From assembly GCA_902599445.1 (NCBI GenBank), contig CACKFK010000006.1:1-64000 (forward strand): a stretch of DNA of 64,000 bases, given 5' to 3'. How positions within the stretch are numbered: the first letter of the stretch is position 1; the number at the start of each line of letters is the position of its first letter. This DNA comes from an uncultured Alphaproteobacteria bacterium (lineage in GTDB: Bacteria; Pseudomonadota; Alphaproteobacteria; Rhodobacterales; Rhodobacteraceae). A model generated the notes under the pieces. The model ran no database searches. It was given only the letters and a program-made list of their open reading frames with translations, and was not told where the DNA came from. Shown piece after piece: positions 20,167 to 30,726 of the stretch. Both the position numbers and the translations under genes were made by a program.

Positions 20167-21596
20167 ACCTGTTTCAATTTAACGGATCCTTTATTAAAAA
20201 TTACTCCAGGGTTCAATATACCTTTTGGGTCAATCGCAGATTTGATAGCAAGCATAGCATTAAATTTTCCTGGATCTTCATATAACTTTAACTCCGCTGA
20301 TTTTAATCTACCTATTCCATGTTCTGCACTTATTGAACCCGAAAACTTCCTAACTAAGTTATTAATATTTTTTATAATTTCCGGTCGATATTGCTCTAAG
20401 CTCTCTCTAGATTCCTCTGAAATTGGGAAAACATTGTAATGGAGGTTTCCATCTCCCATATGACCAAAGCAGTTTATCTCTATTTTATCTGAAATGGCCA
20501 TCAAGGTTTGATCTGCTTCTTTAATAAATTCTGGAATTTTCTTTATAGGGACACAAATATCATTAGAACATAAAGAACCAATCCTTCTATTGGCTGATGG
20601 TATCAACTCTCTCATTCTCCAGAATTCTCGCTTCTGCTCTAAGCTATTAGAAATAACAATTTCATTAACCCAGTTTTTATCAAAAACCTCGCAAAGGGTT
20701 TTCTCTACCTCTTCTCGAAGATTTACGGAGGCGACATGAACGTCGAAATCTATTAAAATGATCCAAGGAGCTCTTTTTGAAAAAGGATATCTAACCTTAA
20801 AACCTGCCTTTTTTAGGAAATCTACCCCTGTGCACTTTATTAATTCAAAGGCCATTAATGTATCACCAAATTTATTGGATGCTACGTTATATAAATTTAA
20901 AGCTTCAGCAGGTTCATTTATGGAAATGATGGCTGTCATAGGATCAATAGGTAATGGGTAGGTCTTTAAAACTGCTCCAGTTATCACTGCTAAAGTTCCT
21001 TCAGAACCGATCAGCAAGCTTTTAATATCAAAACCCATGTTGTTTTTTGTTAAGGCCTTCATAGATGACACAATATTACCATTAGGCAAAACCGCCTCTA
21101 TCCCAAGACATAAGTCCCGTATGCTTCCGTATCTTAGTACATTCAAACCACCTGCATTGGTGGCTAAGTTGCCACCAATCTGGCATGAGCCTTCAGAAGC
21201 TATGCTCAATGGAAAAAATCTTCCAGCATCAGAAGTTACTTTCTTTATGTCTGCCAAAACTGCTCCTGCTTGTACTGTGACTAGATTATCTTCTTCAGAA
21301 AAATGTATGGCATTCATCTTCTCAAGCGATATAGAGACTTGGTGATCGCTTTCTGCTATCTGCCCCCCGACTAGGCCTGTACTTCCTCCAACAGGAACCA
21401 ATTGAATACCTCTTTGGTTGGCTTCCTTCAAAATAATAGAAACCTCTTTTGTGGTTTTTGGCTTAATACACACCTTGGATTTATTAACTAAACGATCTCT
21501 TGGATCAGATACGGAATCTGATCCAACTAGGGTAACCACTTTCGAAGTCATCTTCTTTCTTAAAAAATTGACAAAATTATCTGTTTCATTTTTCAT
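20163..21596 (-). CDS. FAD-binding oxidoreductase (glycolate oxidase GlcD / D-2-hydroxyglutarate dehydrogenase type)
   Basis: LVPVGGSTGLVGGQ, GGNLATNAGGLNVLRYG, SAEHGIGRLK, DPKGILNPG. Confidence 0.9.
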   Translation of the reverse strand: MKNETDNFVNFLRKKMTSKVVTLVGSDSVSDPRDRLVNKSKVCIKPKTTKEVSIILKEANQRGIQLVPVGGSTGLVGGQIAESDHQVSISLEKMNAIHFSEEDNLVTVQAGAVLADIKKVTSDAGRFFPLSIASEGSCQIGGNLATNAGGLNVLRYGSIRDLCLGIEAVLPNGNIVSSMKALTKNNMGFDIKSLLIGSEGTLAVITGAVLKTYPLPIDPMTAIISINEPAEALNLYNVASNKFGDTLMAFELIKCTGVDFLKKAGFKVRYPFSKRAPWIILIDFDVHVASVNLREEVEKTLCEVFDKNWVNEIVISNSLEQKREFWRMRELIPSANRRIGSLCSNDICVPIKKIPEFIKEADQTLMAISDKIEINCFGHMGDGNLHYNVFPISEESRESLEQYRPEIIKNINNLVRKFSGSISAEHGIGRLKSAELKLYEDPGKFNAMLAIKSAIDPKGILNPGVIFNKGSVKLKQV

Positions 21597-21614
21597 TAAA
21601 AAAACAACCTTGCC

Positions 21615-22229
21615 TTAGCTAGTACTTCCGCGCCGATACTTATTAATATTGGCATACAATACATGGGTCCTCCATCGACCATTTATTTGAAGATAGCTCT
21701 GACCAACGCCTTCATACTTGAAATCACATTTTTCCAAAACTCTTTTTGATGCAACATTATTTGGTAATGTGGCAGCTTCAAGCCTAGTGACGTTCAAGGT
21801 CTTATTTGCATAATGTATTATAGCTTTCAAGCCTTCCGTCATAAATCCATTATTTGCATATTCTTCCCCTAACCAATACCCGAGACTTGCAGAATTAAAT
21901 GGGCCATGACGAATATTATCTAAGGTCAATCCACCTATGAGGCTATCATCAGTCCTGAGAAAAAGGAACAAATGTAAAGCTTTAATTAATTTAAAATTTC
22001 TTTTTGCCCAACTAACCCTTGTCTGGAAAGATTCCTTTGAATAAAATTCTCTGGTCTTTTCAGGTTCCCATTTATTGAGAAATTCTGCCGATTTTCTTCG
22101 AAGTTTAACCCAATTTTCATAATCATCCATGCTGGGCAATCTTATTAGCAATCTCTCAGTGACAAATAGGGGTTTGTTTTTTTGACGAAAGGTAATCAAA
22201 ATTAATATCAATTTTGAAGTTTGGAACAA
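21615..22229 (-). CDS. RimJ/RimL-type GNAT N-acetyltransferase
   Basis: LFVTERLLIRLPSMDDYENWVKLR..., GYWLGEEYANNGFMTEGLKAIIHYA, RVLEKCDFKYEG. Confidence 0.87.
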   Translation of the reverse strand: MFQTSKLILILITFRQKNKPLFVTERLLIRLPSMDDYENWVKLRRKSAEFLNKWEPEKTREFYSKESFQTRVSWAKRNFKLIKALHLFLFLRTDDSLIGGLTLDNIRHGPFNSASLGYWLGEEYANNGFMTEGLKAIIHYANKTLNVTRLEAATLPNNVASKRVLEKCDFKYEGVGQSYLQINGRWRTHVLYANINKYRRGSTS

Positions 22230-23470
22230 AACTCATTTAATTTTGGGGCTGCACTAACCTGGCCATATAAAACCATTGCTGGGCTTGGATCATTAAATAT
22301 AACTGAACCAAAATCTTTCACATCTTGTAAAGTAACATCATCAATCTTGGATATTGTCTCTTGAACTTCTACTATCCTTTCCCAGATAATCAGGCCCCTT
22401 GCCAGCCTTTCACTCCGACTAGAAGAGCTTTCAAGACTCATGAGTAAACTGGCTCTCAGTTGGGTTTTTGCTCTTTCAACTTCAACCTCAGTTATATCTG
22501 TAACTGATCTATTGAATTCTATAGCTATTACTTCAGAAAGTTCCTTTATTTTCTCACCCGCTGTCCCCGAATAACATAGAAGCATTCCAATATCAGAATA
22601 ACCATCAAAGGAAGTTCCAATAGAATAGCAAAGTCCCCGCTTCTCTCTAATCTCTTGAAACAATCGAGAAGACATCCCACCACCCATCAATACGGAAAAA
22701 ACTTTGCCAGCATAAAGTTGTGGACTCCTATTGGAAGGTGCTTCAAACCCGATAGCAAAGTGAGCCTGCTCTAGATCCTTTTCAACTCTTTTTTCTCCTC
22801 CTAAGAATGGGATTTTCTGTGGCTCTAATTTATGATTATCTCCCTCAACGGGTTGAAATTTTTCAGCCAGTGTACACAATTCATGATGATTTAGATTTCC
22901 CGCACCACAAACAACCATTCTATCTGAGAAATAATTGTTTTTTATAAATCGAATAAAATCATCCCGCTTAAAAGAACTAACGTTGTCTACAGTGCCCAAT
23001 ATAGACCTTCCAAGTTCGGTGTCCGAAAATGCCTCTTTTTGAAGTAGTTCAAAGATAAATTCATCTGGGGCATCTCGGATTTGACCAATCTCTTGAAGGA
23101 TTACACCTTTTTCCCGTTCGATTTCTTCCTTTTTGTATACTGAGTTTGAAATTATGTCAGAAAGTATATCCACCGCCAGTGGCAAATCGTCCTTGAGAAT
23201 TTTTGCATAATAACAAGTTATCTCTTTACTAGTATATGCATTTATAAATCCACCCACATTCTCTATAGACTCTGCTATTTGTAATGCACTTCTCTTCTCT
23301 GTACCTTTAAAAGCCATGTGCTCTAAGAAGTGAGCAATTCCACTTTCCTTCTTATTTTCATTTCGACTTCCTACACCGATCCACACACCAACAGACACAC
23401 TTTCTATGGTGGGAATTTCTTCGGTAAGGACCTTTATACCACTGGGTAAGGTATCAAAATAAATAGTCAA
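22208..23470 (-). CDS. M16 family zinc peptidase (mitochondrial processing peptidase-like)
   Basis: GIAHFLEHMAFKGT (HxxEH motif), TTG start, downstream of thrC. Confidence 0.93.
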   Translation of the reverse strand: MTIYFDTLPSGIKVLTEEIPTIESVSVGVWIGVGSRNENKKESGIAHFLEHMAFKGTEKRSALQIAESIENVGGFINAYTSKEITCYYAKILKDDLPLAVDILSDIISNSVYKKEEIEREKGVILQEIGQIRDAPDEFIFELLQKEAFSDTELGRSILGTVDNVSSFKRDDFIRFIKNNYFSDRMVVCGAGNLNHHELCTLAEKFQPVEGDNHKLEPQKIPFLGGEKRVEKDLEQAHFAIGFEAPSNRSPQLYAGKVFSVLMGGGMSSRLFQEIREKRGLCYSIGTSFDGYSDIGMLLCYSGTAGEKIKELSEVIAIEFNRSVTDITEVEVERAKTQLRASLLMSLESSSSRSERLARGLIIWERIVEVQETISKIDDVTLQDVKDFGSVIFNDPSPAMVLYGQVSAAPKLNEFCSKLQN

Positions 23471-23471
23471 A

Positions 23472-24863
23472 TCAGCCTTCCCTCTTAATCAAAGCCTTAA
23501 GATAAGACACATCGTTAGGAGCCTCAACAACTTTTTCTTCCTTAGAATATAATGCTTTTAAGGATTTGGGTAGGATTATATCGGTATCTATAGCTTTCTC
23601 AACAGCATCACCAAACTTCGCAGGATGAGCGGTTGCCAGACTAATAGTAATCTTTGCCTTATCCAAAAACTTTTTTGAAACCCTTAACCCAACGGCTGTA
23701 TGGGGACAAACAATTGTCTTGGTATTCAAGAATGTTTTTCGTATCTCATCCAAAGTTTCTTGCTCTTTGACACTCCCACTAACAAAATCTTTTTTCAAGC
23801 ATCTGAGGGTATCGGAGTCTATGTTATATGATCCACTTGATTGCAAGCTCCGCATTTTATCATGAACTATACTAGAGTTTCCGCGGCAAGCATCATGTAA
23901 CATCCTTTCAAAGTTAGAAGAAACTTGTATATCCATTGAAGGAGAAAAAGTCTTGAAAACCTCTCCTTTGCTATATTGACCAGAACTTAGTGCTCTGTGA
24001 AGAATATCATTTTGGTTTGTTGCTATTATAAGTTTGTCAATATTTGCTCCAAGTTTTTTAGCCACATAGCCGGCATAAATATTTCCAAAATTTCCAGTTG
24101 GTACACAAAAATCTAATGTAGCATCTGATGCTAAGCGACTTGCTGCAAAAAAATAATAAACAACTTGGGAAATTATTCTTGCCCAATTGATAGAATTGAC
24201 ACCCGTAAGCGAAATTTTCCCTGAAAAATCCTGATCAGAAAAAATTGACTTCACTATAGATTGACAATCATCAAAGTTACCATTCACAGATATTACTGAA
24301 ACATTCGAGGCCTTTTTCGTAGTCATCTGACGGCGCTGAATCTCTGAAATGCGGTTTTTGGGAAACAAGACATACAAATTGATAAACTCTAAATTGCTAA
24401 ATGCATTGACCGCAGCAGCCCCTGTATCTCCAGAGGTTGCTACTATAATAGTGATAGACTTTCGGATTTTCTTTAAAGCCTGGTTAAACATCTGAGCAAT
24501 CATTTGCATCGCAAAATCCTTGAATGCAAAAGTAGGTCCGTGAAATAATTCTAATAATTTGTGGTTTTCGGAAAGGCTAACCATTTTACACCTTTCTTCA
24601 CATTTAAATTGTGAATATGCGTTTACAATCATATTCATGAGTTCTTGGTCTGAAAAAAGATGTCCAACAAATGGTTTTAAGATTGAAAAAGAAACTTCTT
24701 CATAGGTCATGCTTTCAAAGCTGGAAATCTGTCCTGGGTCAAATACGGGAAAATACTCCGGAATATATAAGCCACCATCTGATGCCAAGCCTGAAAAAAG
24801 AACCTCCTTAAAAGATACTGGCTCTACCTGACCTCTTGTAGACTTATAAAGCATGGTTACCAC
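23472..24863 (-). CDS. thrC: Threonine synthase
   Basis: HGPTFAFKDFAMQ PLP-lysine motif, VATSGDTGAAA, FCVPTGNFGNIYAGYVA. Confidence 0.95.
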   Translation of the reverse strand: MVTMLYKSTRGQVEPVSFKEVLFSGLASDGGLYIPEYFPVFDPGQISSFESMTYEEVSFSILKPFVGHLFSDQELMNMIVNAYSQFKCEERCKMVSLSENHKLLELFHGPTFAFKDFAMQMIAQMFNQALKKIRKSITIIVATSGDTGAAAVNAFSNLEFINLYVLFPKNRISEIQRRQMTTKKASNVSVISVNGNFDDCQSIVKSIFSDQDFSGKISLTGVNSINWARIISQVVYYFFAASRLASDATLDFCVPTGNFGNIYAGYVAKKLGANIDKLIIATNQNDILHRALSSGQYSKGEVFKTFSPSMDIQVSSNFERMLHDACRGNSSIVHDKMRSLQSSGSYNIDSDTLRCLKKDFVSGSVKEQETLDEIRKTFLNTKTIVCPHTAVGLRVSKKFLDKAKITISLATAHPAKFGDAVEKAIDTDIILPKSLKALYSKEEKVVEAPNDVSYLKALIKREG

Positions 24864-25536
24864 TATCCTGCTTATATCTCTTCCTAACCCTAATTATCAA
24901 ATAAAATGACATAAAAATCCATGTTAAGGCCATTGAGAACCACGTGACAGCGTATTGCAAATGATTATTAACAAGATTTGCTTTCAGAGGAGTTGTGATA
25001 ACTCCCCTATCAACAGAATTTGATAATACCAAAAGGATTGGCATAGTTCCTAGATAATTCGCCATGGAATCTAGATTCCTTGCAAACCAAATGTTCCTAT
25101 CTAGATTAGGATCTGGAGTAAAAATATCGGTTTCATTTGGAAAAAAAATATTCCCTTTAATAGTTTCATCGGTAAATATTCTTTCCTTAGTCTTATTTTT
25201 TTCCTCAACAAACCCTAAGTCAACAAGAATAATTTCATTGCTTGAAAGCTTGAATGGTTTGATTACTTTAAATCCAGGGCCATAAGGTTTAAGAGAGTGT
25301 AGAACATGCAATTCCTTCTCTAAAAATTTGCCGTTAGCGCTAACAGAAAGATATTGTGAGCCAATATTGATCTCATTTGGCACAACACTAATCGGACGCA
25401 TATCTAAACTTTCTGAAATCTCACGTATTAGATTATTTTTCCAGGTTAACCTTTGAACTTGCCAAATACCGAGGCCAGAAAGTATGAGCATGCCAAGAAT
25501 GCCAAAAACATAAGGGAATATCAGCTTCCTTAACAA
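24844..25536 (-). CDS. SURF1 family cytochrome oxidase assembly protein
   Basis: LGIWQVQRLTWKNNLI, NNHLQYAVTWFSMALTWIFM; located between cox genes and thrC. Confidence 0.92.
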   Translation of the reverse strand: MLRKLIFPYVFGILGMLILSGLGIWQVQRLTWKNNLIREISESLDMRPISVVPNEINIGSQYLSVSANGKFLEKELHVLHSLKPYGPGFKVIKPFKLSSNEIILVDLGFVEEKNKTKERIFTDETIKGNIFFPNETDIFTPDPNLDRNIWFARNLDSMANYLGTMPILLVLSNSVDRGVITTPLKANLVNNHLQYAVTWFSMALTWIFMSFYLIIRVRKRYKQDSGNHAL

Positions 25537-25623
25537 AAGAAGGGCCTATTAATCGTAAACCCAAGAGACGCCATATGAGTACTAATTATTATTGCAAATC
25601 CTGTCTAAACATAGTTGATTCTA

Positions 25624-26412
25624 TCAAGCACCCCAAATGTAGATAGCTGCGAAAAGAAATAGCCAAACAACATCTACAAAGTGCCAATACCATGCTGCTG
25701 CCTCAAATCCTATATGGCTTTCAGGAGTAAAGTGTCCCTTTAGTGCCCTAATTAGACAAACCGCCAGAAATATGGTTCCCACTATGACATGAAAGCCATG
25801 AAAGCCTGTGGCCATAAAAAAATTAGCACCATAAATATTGCCTGAAAAACTGAAAGCAGCATGAGAATATTCATAGGCCTGAAAGACTGTAAATAGCATC
25901 CCCAATAAAATAGCAACAATTAGACCATTTACTAAATCCTTTCTGTTATTCTCATGTGCTATTGCATGATGAGCCCATGTGGCTGCTGCCCCAGAACAGA
26001 GCAGAATCAACGTATTAATCAGCGGTAAATGCCAAGGATCAAAAGTTTCTATACCTACAGGAGGCCAAACTCCCCCAACCGCCTCCATAGGATAAAGAGC
26101 ATGCTTAAAGAAACTCCAAAACCAAGCACTAAAAAACATTACTTCGGATGTTATGAACATAATCACACCATACTTTAGGCCTATTTTGACAACAGGTGTG
26201 TGGTCTCCAATATGACTCTCTGTTACCACATCGGACCACCATGCATACATACAGTAAAGTACCAATAATAAACCTAATATCATGACAACTGAAGTGTAAT
26301 CATGAAAAAATAACACACATCCAAACAATAAAATGAACGCCCCCAAGGCACTTAAAAAAGGCCAAACACTCGGGTTTAAAATGTGATAATCATGGTTTTT
26401 TTCATGCGCCAT
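25624..26412 (-). CDS. ctaE: Cytochrome c oxidase subunit III
   Basis: [22 protein letters not shown]..., [54 protein letters not shown]. Confidence 0.96.
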   Translation of the reverse strand: MAHEKNHDYHILNPSVWPFLSALGAFILLFGCVLFFHDYTSVVMILGLLLVLYCMYAWWSDVVTESHIGDHTPVVKIGLKYGVIMFITSEVMFFSAWFWSFFKHALYPMEAVGGVWPPVGIETFDPWHLPLINTLILLCSGAAATWAHHAIAHENNRKDLVNGLIVAILLGMLFTVFQAYEYSHAAFSFSGNIYGANFFMATGFHGFHVIVGTIFLAVCLIRALKGHFTPESHIGFEAAAWYWHFVDVVWLFLFAAIYIWGA

Positions 26413-26458
26413 ATTTTTTCCTTCATCATGGGAAAGATTTTTATGTTATAATTTTATG

Positions 26459-27052
26459 TTATAATTTCGTCTTTGTTTTTTGAGCTATACTAGCTGTTGT
26501 TTCAGGAAGGTCAATCTCGTAAAACGTATATGAAAGCGTAACAGACTTCACATTTTTTGCCTCTAAATTACCTATCATGTCAGGATCAACATAGAAACTG
26601 ACTGGCATACTTACCCTCTCACCGGGTTGCAGTACTTGCTCCGTAAAGCAAAAACATTCAATTTTATTAAAATAATTCCCCACCGAAAACGGTACTACAT
26701 TAAAACTAGCTTGCGCAGCTATTGGTTTGCTTGTTGGGTTGAAAGCTTCATAAAATGCTAAACCTGTTTGGCCTAAATTCAGCTGAAGTTCTCGCTGTGC
26801 TGGAATGACTTCCCAGGCCAGCCCCCTCTCCAATGAGACATCAAACCTAACCTCTATCTGCTGACTTAAGATTTTTTCAGATTCGTATTCAGCATAATTT
26901 GTGGTGCCACCATACCCAGTCACCTTGCAAAACCAATTATAAAATGGAACAGATAAAAAAGACGCCGAACCCATAAAAACGACAAGCAAGCCTAGGTAAA
27001 AAATAGTCTTCCTATTATCCCTTTTTCTCATCCCGCTATTCCTTGTAAACAC
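26459..27052 (-). CDS. ctaG: Cytochrome c oxidase assembly protein CtaG (Cox11 family)
   Basis: SVPFYNWFCKVTGYGGTT, YFNKIECFCFTEQVLQPGERVSMPVSFYVDP copper motif. Confidence 0.95.
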   Translation of the reverse strand: MFTRNSGMRKRDNRKTIFYLGLLVVFMGSASFLSVPFYNWFCKVTGYGGTTNYAEYESEKILSQQIEVRFDVSLERGLAWEVIPAQRELQLNLGQTGLAFYEAFNPTSKPIAAQASFNVVPFSVGNYFNKIECFCFTEQVLQPGERVSMPVSFYVDPDMIGNLEAKNVKSVTLSYTFYEIDLPETTASIAQKTKTKL

Positions 27053-27218
27053 TCATCCTAAGGGTGTGATCAAAGCCTTCGATCATCCCACCGCTAGATA
27101 GTTTTGCAATTGTAACTAGAAATATCATTACGATAAAGCCGGCCAAGCATATTGCTAGCCAAAAATTTCTGTTCCTTCTCTTAACATTAAACTCATCTTT
27201 TGATTGATCTAAAACCAT
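27036..27218 (-). CDS. Small single-TM protein (CoxF/CtaF-like position)
   Basis: 60 aa, one TM segment, between ctaB and ctaG where small CtaF-type ORFs occur. Confidence 0.6.
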   Translation of the reverse strand: MVLDQSKDEFNVKRRNRNFWLAICLAGFIVMIFLVTIAKLSSGGMIEGFDHTLRMSVYKE

Positions 27219-28171
27219 ACTAAAACCCTTGAGAAATCATTATAAAATGAGAAAAAAAACTTGGCTAAAAATTCAGCCATTAGAATTGAAAAATGGGCAA
27301 ATAAATAAAATATGGAATATAAAAAGAGTTGCCGTTCTCTTTTTCTTCTAAGAGGCTTGTTTAACCGTCCAAACCCACCCAGACTAATTGCTAAATATAA
27401 AAAAGCAGCATTTAGAATAAGAGTAGATACAAGATAGAATAAACCTCCGACGCTAGTAAAAGAAATCAAAAGCGAGGGTACAAGTAAAAGCAAACTGTAA
27501 AGGATAATCTGTCGTTTTGTTTCCTCTTCGCCATGTGTCTCCGTGAGCATTGGTATTTTAGATTTTGAATAATCACTCTTTGTCATTAGGCAAAGAGACC
27601 AAAAATGCGGTGGTGTCCACAAAAATATCAAGAAAAACATAAGAATGCTTTCAAAGCCTATACTATTTGTACTGACTGTCCAACCAATGACAGGAGGAAG
27701 AGCACCCGCCGCTCCACCTATGACGATATTTTGAGAGGTCCTCCGTTTTAGAAACATAGTATAAATCAAAATGTAAAAAGCTATAGTACCTGCTAATAAG
27801 GCTGCCGAAAGGTGGTTAGCAAAAAGACCCAGAAACATAACTGAAAAAAATGTCAAGAATAGACCAAAACTTAGCGCTTGATTGCATGTGATTTTTCCTG
27901 CTGGAATTGGTCTATTTGAAGTTCGAGTCATAATGGAGTCTATGTCAGAATCCCACCACATATTCAGAGCACCTGCTGCCCCAGCGCCTATTCCAATGCA
28001 AATTAATGAACCGATCGCAACAACTGGATTTATTGAAGCAGGCGCTATTACAAGCGCAACACCCGCCGTAAAAACTGCCAATCTCATCACTCTAAACTTC
28101 AAAAGAGCAATGTAATCTTGAGTTGTTGCCTCATTGAATGAGCTTTCATTTTCTAATGCAGACTGAACCAT
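27209..28171 (-). CDS. ctaB: Protoheme IX farnesyltransferase
   Basis: ALNMWWDSDIDSIMTRTSNRPIPAGKI prenyltransferase motif, WTPPHFWSLCL. Confidence 0.95.
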   Translation of the reverse strand: MVQSALENESSFNEATTQDYIALLKFRVMRLAVFTAGVALVIAPASINPVVAIGSLICIGIGAGAAGALNMWWDSDIDSIMTRTSNRPIPAGKITCNQALSFGLFLTFFSVMFLGLFANHLSAALLAGTIAFYILIYTMFLKRRTSQNIVIGGAAGALPPVIGWTVSTNSIGFESILMFFLIFLWTPPHFWSLCLMTKSDYSKSKIPMLTETHGEEETKRQIILYSLLLLVPSLLISFTSVGGLFYLVSTLILNAAFLYLAISLGGFGRLNKPLRRKRERQLFLYSIFYLFAHFSILMAEFLAKFFFSFYNDFSRVLVWF

Positions 28172-28206
28172 TCGTTTACTCTAATTATTTGTTTATAAAT
28201 TCTCTA

Positions 28207-29106
28207 TTAGTTCTTTTTAGCCAGTTTTATTTTTGACATCAGAGGAACCATTGCAAACTCTTTTGATGCTTTCTGCAACCAATTTTCGTACCGCTCTTTA
28301 GTTACTGCCTTCACCACAATTGGCATGTAAGAATGATTAAGACCACAGAGTTCAGAGCATTGACCAAAATAAATGCCTTCTTTCTCCACTTTGTACCAGG
28401 TCTCATTCAATCGGCCTGGAACAGCATCCACATGCACACCAAACGCCGGTATCTTCCAGGCATGAAGGACATCTGATCCTGTAACCTGCATTCTTATTAC
28501 TGCACCAACCGGCACGACCACTGGGTTATCAGTCGCTAGCAAATATTCGTCATCCTGGTAACCATGATCAGCTAATTCTTCCTTTGCGAGCATGAAGGAA
28601 TCAAAACTGATCTCCTGATCAGGGTACTCGTAAGACCAATACCATTGGTTCCCTGTGGCTTTTATAGTCAAATCGTACTCAGGAATATTCAATTGCTTAA
28701 ATAGCATTGGTAAAGAAAAAGCCCCAATGACTATTAAGATGGCCGTGGGCACAAGAGTCCAAGTTATCTCAAGAGTCGAATGATGCGTAAAATTTGCAGG
28801 TTCAGGGTTGGCCTTTCTGTTGAATCTGAATATTACAATCCCTAATAGCACAATAACAAATACTGAAATCATCGTAATGATTATTAACAGAAAATTGTCT
28901 AACCACTGTATATCTCTAGCAAGTTCGGTGACTGGCGGTTGAAAATTGATACCACCATCTACTGGCTTTCCGATAACCTCTAAATCTTTGAATTGATCTG
29001 AAGCGTAAACATAACTGAAACTGATCAGACTACCTATACCAGCCAAGATTTTTGCACCTAACCTCAAAACATCCCTCATAAAACTCTCCATACAATTATG
29101 ACCCAT
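28207..29106 (-). CDS. ctaC: Cytochrome c oxidase subunit II
   Basis: [53 protein letters not shown] CuA site. Confidence 0.96.
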   Translation of the reverse strand: MGHNCMESFMRDVLRLGAKILAGIGSLISFSYVYASDQFKDLEVIGKPVDGGINFQPPVTELARDIQWLDNFLLIIITMISVFVIVLLGIVIFRFNRKANPEPANFTHHSTLEITWTLVPTAILIVIGAFSLPMLFKQLNIPEYDLTIKATGNQWYWSYEYPDQEISFDSFMLAKEELADHGYQDDEYLLATDNPVVVPVGAVIRMQVTGSDVLHAWKIPAFGVHVDAVPGRLNETWYKVEKEGIYFGQCSELCGLNHSYMPIVVKAVTKERYENWLQKASKEFAMVPLMSKIKLAKKN

Positions 29107-29276
29107 TGATCAAAATAAACTCCTAAGGTTTAATATGTGTTTGTCGGATACAAAAAACTAGGTTAAATGAAAAAAATACCTATCTATAAAAACCGAGACT
29201 AAAATATTTAAACTTCCAATTATCTTCGTTGATTGTCCTTACGATCACAGGATAAAAAAAAAAAGAGATAATATCA

Positions 29277-30713
29277 ATGAGCGAAATAGACGCAACCTTC
29301 AAACCTTTTGAAACTAAGTTAGACATGCAAAAAACCCTTCGAATATTGAAAGATACTACTATTGGGGCAGATGATGGCGAACTTTTCATCGAGAAGAACA
29401 TAAGTGAGAGCCTGGTCTTTGATGATAAAAAACTACGACAATCATCCTTTAATATCAACGAGGGTTTTGGAATAAGAACCGTCACAGGAGAAAAAATAGG
29501 TTTTTCTCATTCTTCCAAAATAACTGAGCAATCGATCAAAGAGGCCTCCAAAACAATTAGGTTAGCCACCATTGACTCGGCCAACCACAAAAATTTGGCT
29601 CCACCACCGAATAAAACAAACGTCAAACTGTATACAGATGCCAATCCATTTCAGTCAATTCCGCTCAAACTCAAAATGGATTTACTAAGACAGATTGATG
29701 ATTTTGCTAGGCAATATGATAGTAGAGTTACTCAAGTTTCAGTTAGTATAAGTGCCTCATTACAAGAAATAGTCATTATGAGGCCGGAAGGGGACATATT
29801 TAATGATATTAGACCTATGGCTAGGATTTACGCTTCTGTTGTATTAGAGGAAAATGGTAAGAGAGAAACAGGTTCTTCAGGTGGTGGAGGAAGACATAGT
29901 CTTTCGACACTACTGCAAGAAAGTCAGTGGAAAAGCCATGTGTGCGAAGCCATCCGAATAGCGGGGGTTAACTTGACAGCTGAGCCCGCCCCCGCAGGTG
30001 AAATGGACATAGTTCTCGGGCCAGGATGGCCAGGAGTAATGTTGCATGAAGCTGTCGGCCATGGTTTAGAAGCTGATTTTAACAGAAAAAAAACATCTGC
30101 CTTTTCAGAACTTCTTGGAAAAAAAGTTGCTTCAAAAGATGTTAACATCATAGATGATGGAACTATACCAAACCGAAGAGGGTCGATTTCAATTGATGAT
30201 GAGGGCACAAAAAGTAACCGTAATATACTAATTGAAAACGGTATACTAGTAAACTACATGCAAGATAGACAGAATGCGAGATTGATGGGGCTTAGTGTCA
30301 CAGGAAATGCTAGACGAGAAAGCTATGCCCATCCACCCATGCCAAGAATGACTAATACATTCATGTCCTCAGGATCGACTAATCCTAAAGATATTCTGAA
30401 CGATTTAAAGGATGGGATTTATGCAGTAGGATTTTCTGGTGGGCAGGTAGATATTACGAATGGGAAGTTTGTTTTTTCATGTACAGAAGCCTACAGAGTA
30501 AAAAATGGTAAGATTGAAACACCTGTTAAAGGTGCAACACTTATTGGTGATGGCCCCACAGCAATGCAAAATATTCAAGCAGTTGGGGATGATCTTTCCA
30601 TGGATCCAGGTATCGGTAATTGTGGTAAGGGAGGTCAATGGGTTCCAGTTGGAGTTGGTCAACCAACCCTATTAATAAGTGGTTTAACCGTTGGTGGAAG
30701 TGGTACGAGTTAA
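29277..30713 (+). CDS. tldD: Metalloprotease TldD
   Basis: VMLHEAVGHGLEADFNRK (HExxxH), C-terminal GNCGKGGQWVPVGVGQPTLLISGLTVGG. Confidence 0.95.
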   Translation: MSEIDATFKPFETKLDMQKTLRILKDTTIGADDGELFIEKNISESLVFDDKKLRQSSFNINEGFGIRTVTGEKIGFSHSSKITEQSIKEASKTIRLATIDSANHKNLAPPPNKTNVKLYTDANPFQSIPLKLKMDLLRQIDDFARQYDSRVTQVSVSISASLQEIVIMRPEGDIFNDIRPMARIYASVVLEENGKRETGSSGGGGRHSLSTLLQESQWKSHVCEAIRIAGVNLTAEPAPAGEMDIVLGPGWPGVMLHEAVGHGLEADFNRKKTSAFSELLGKKVASKDVNIIDDGTIPNRRGSISIDDEGTKSNRNILIENGILVNYMQDRQNARLMGLSVTGNARRESYAHPPMPRMTNTFMSSGSTNPKDILNDLKDGIYAVGFSGGQVDITNGKFVFSCTEAYRVKNGKIETPVKGATLIGDGPTAMQNIQAVGDDLSMDPGIGNCGKGGQWVPVGVGQPTLLISGLTVGGSGTS

Positions 30714-30726
30714 GTGAGTTAAACTT

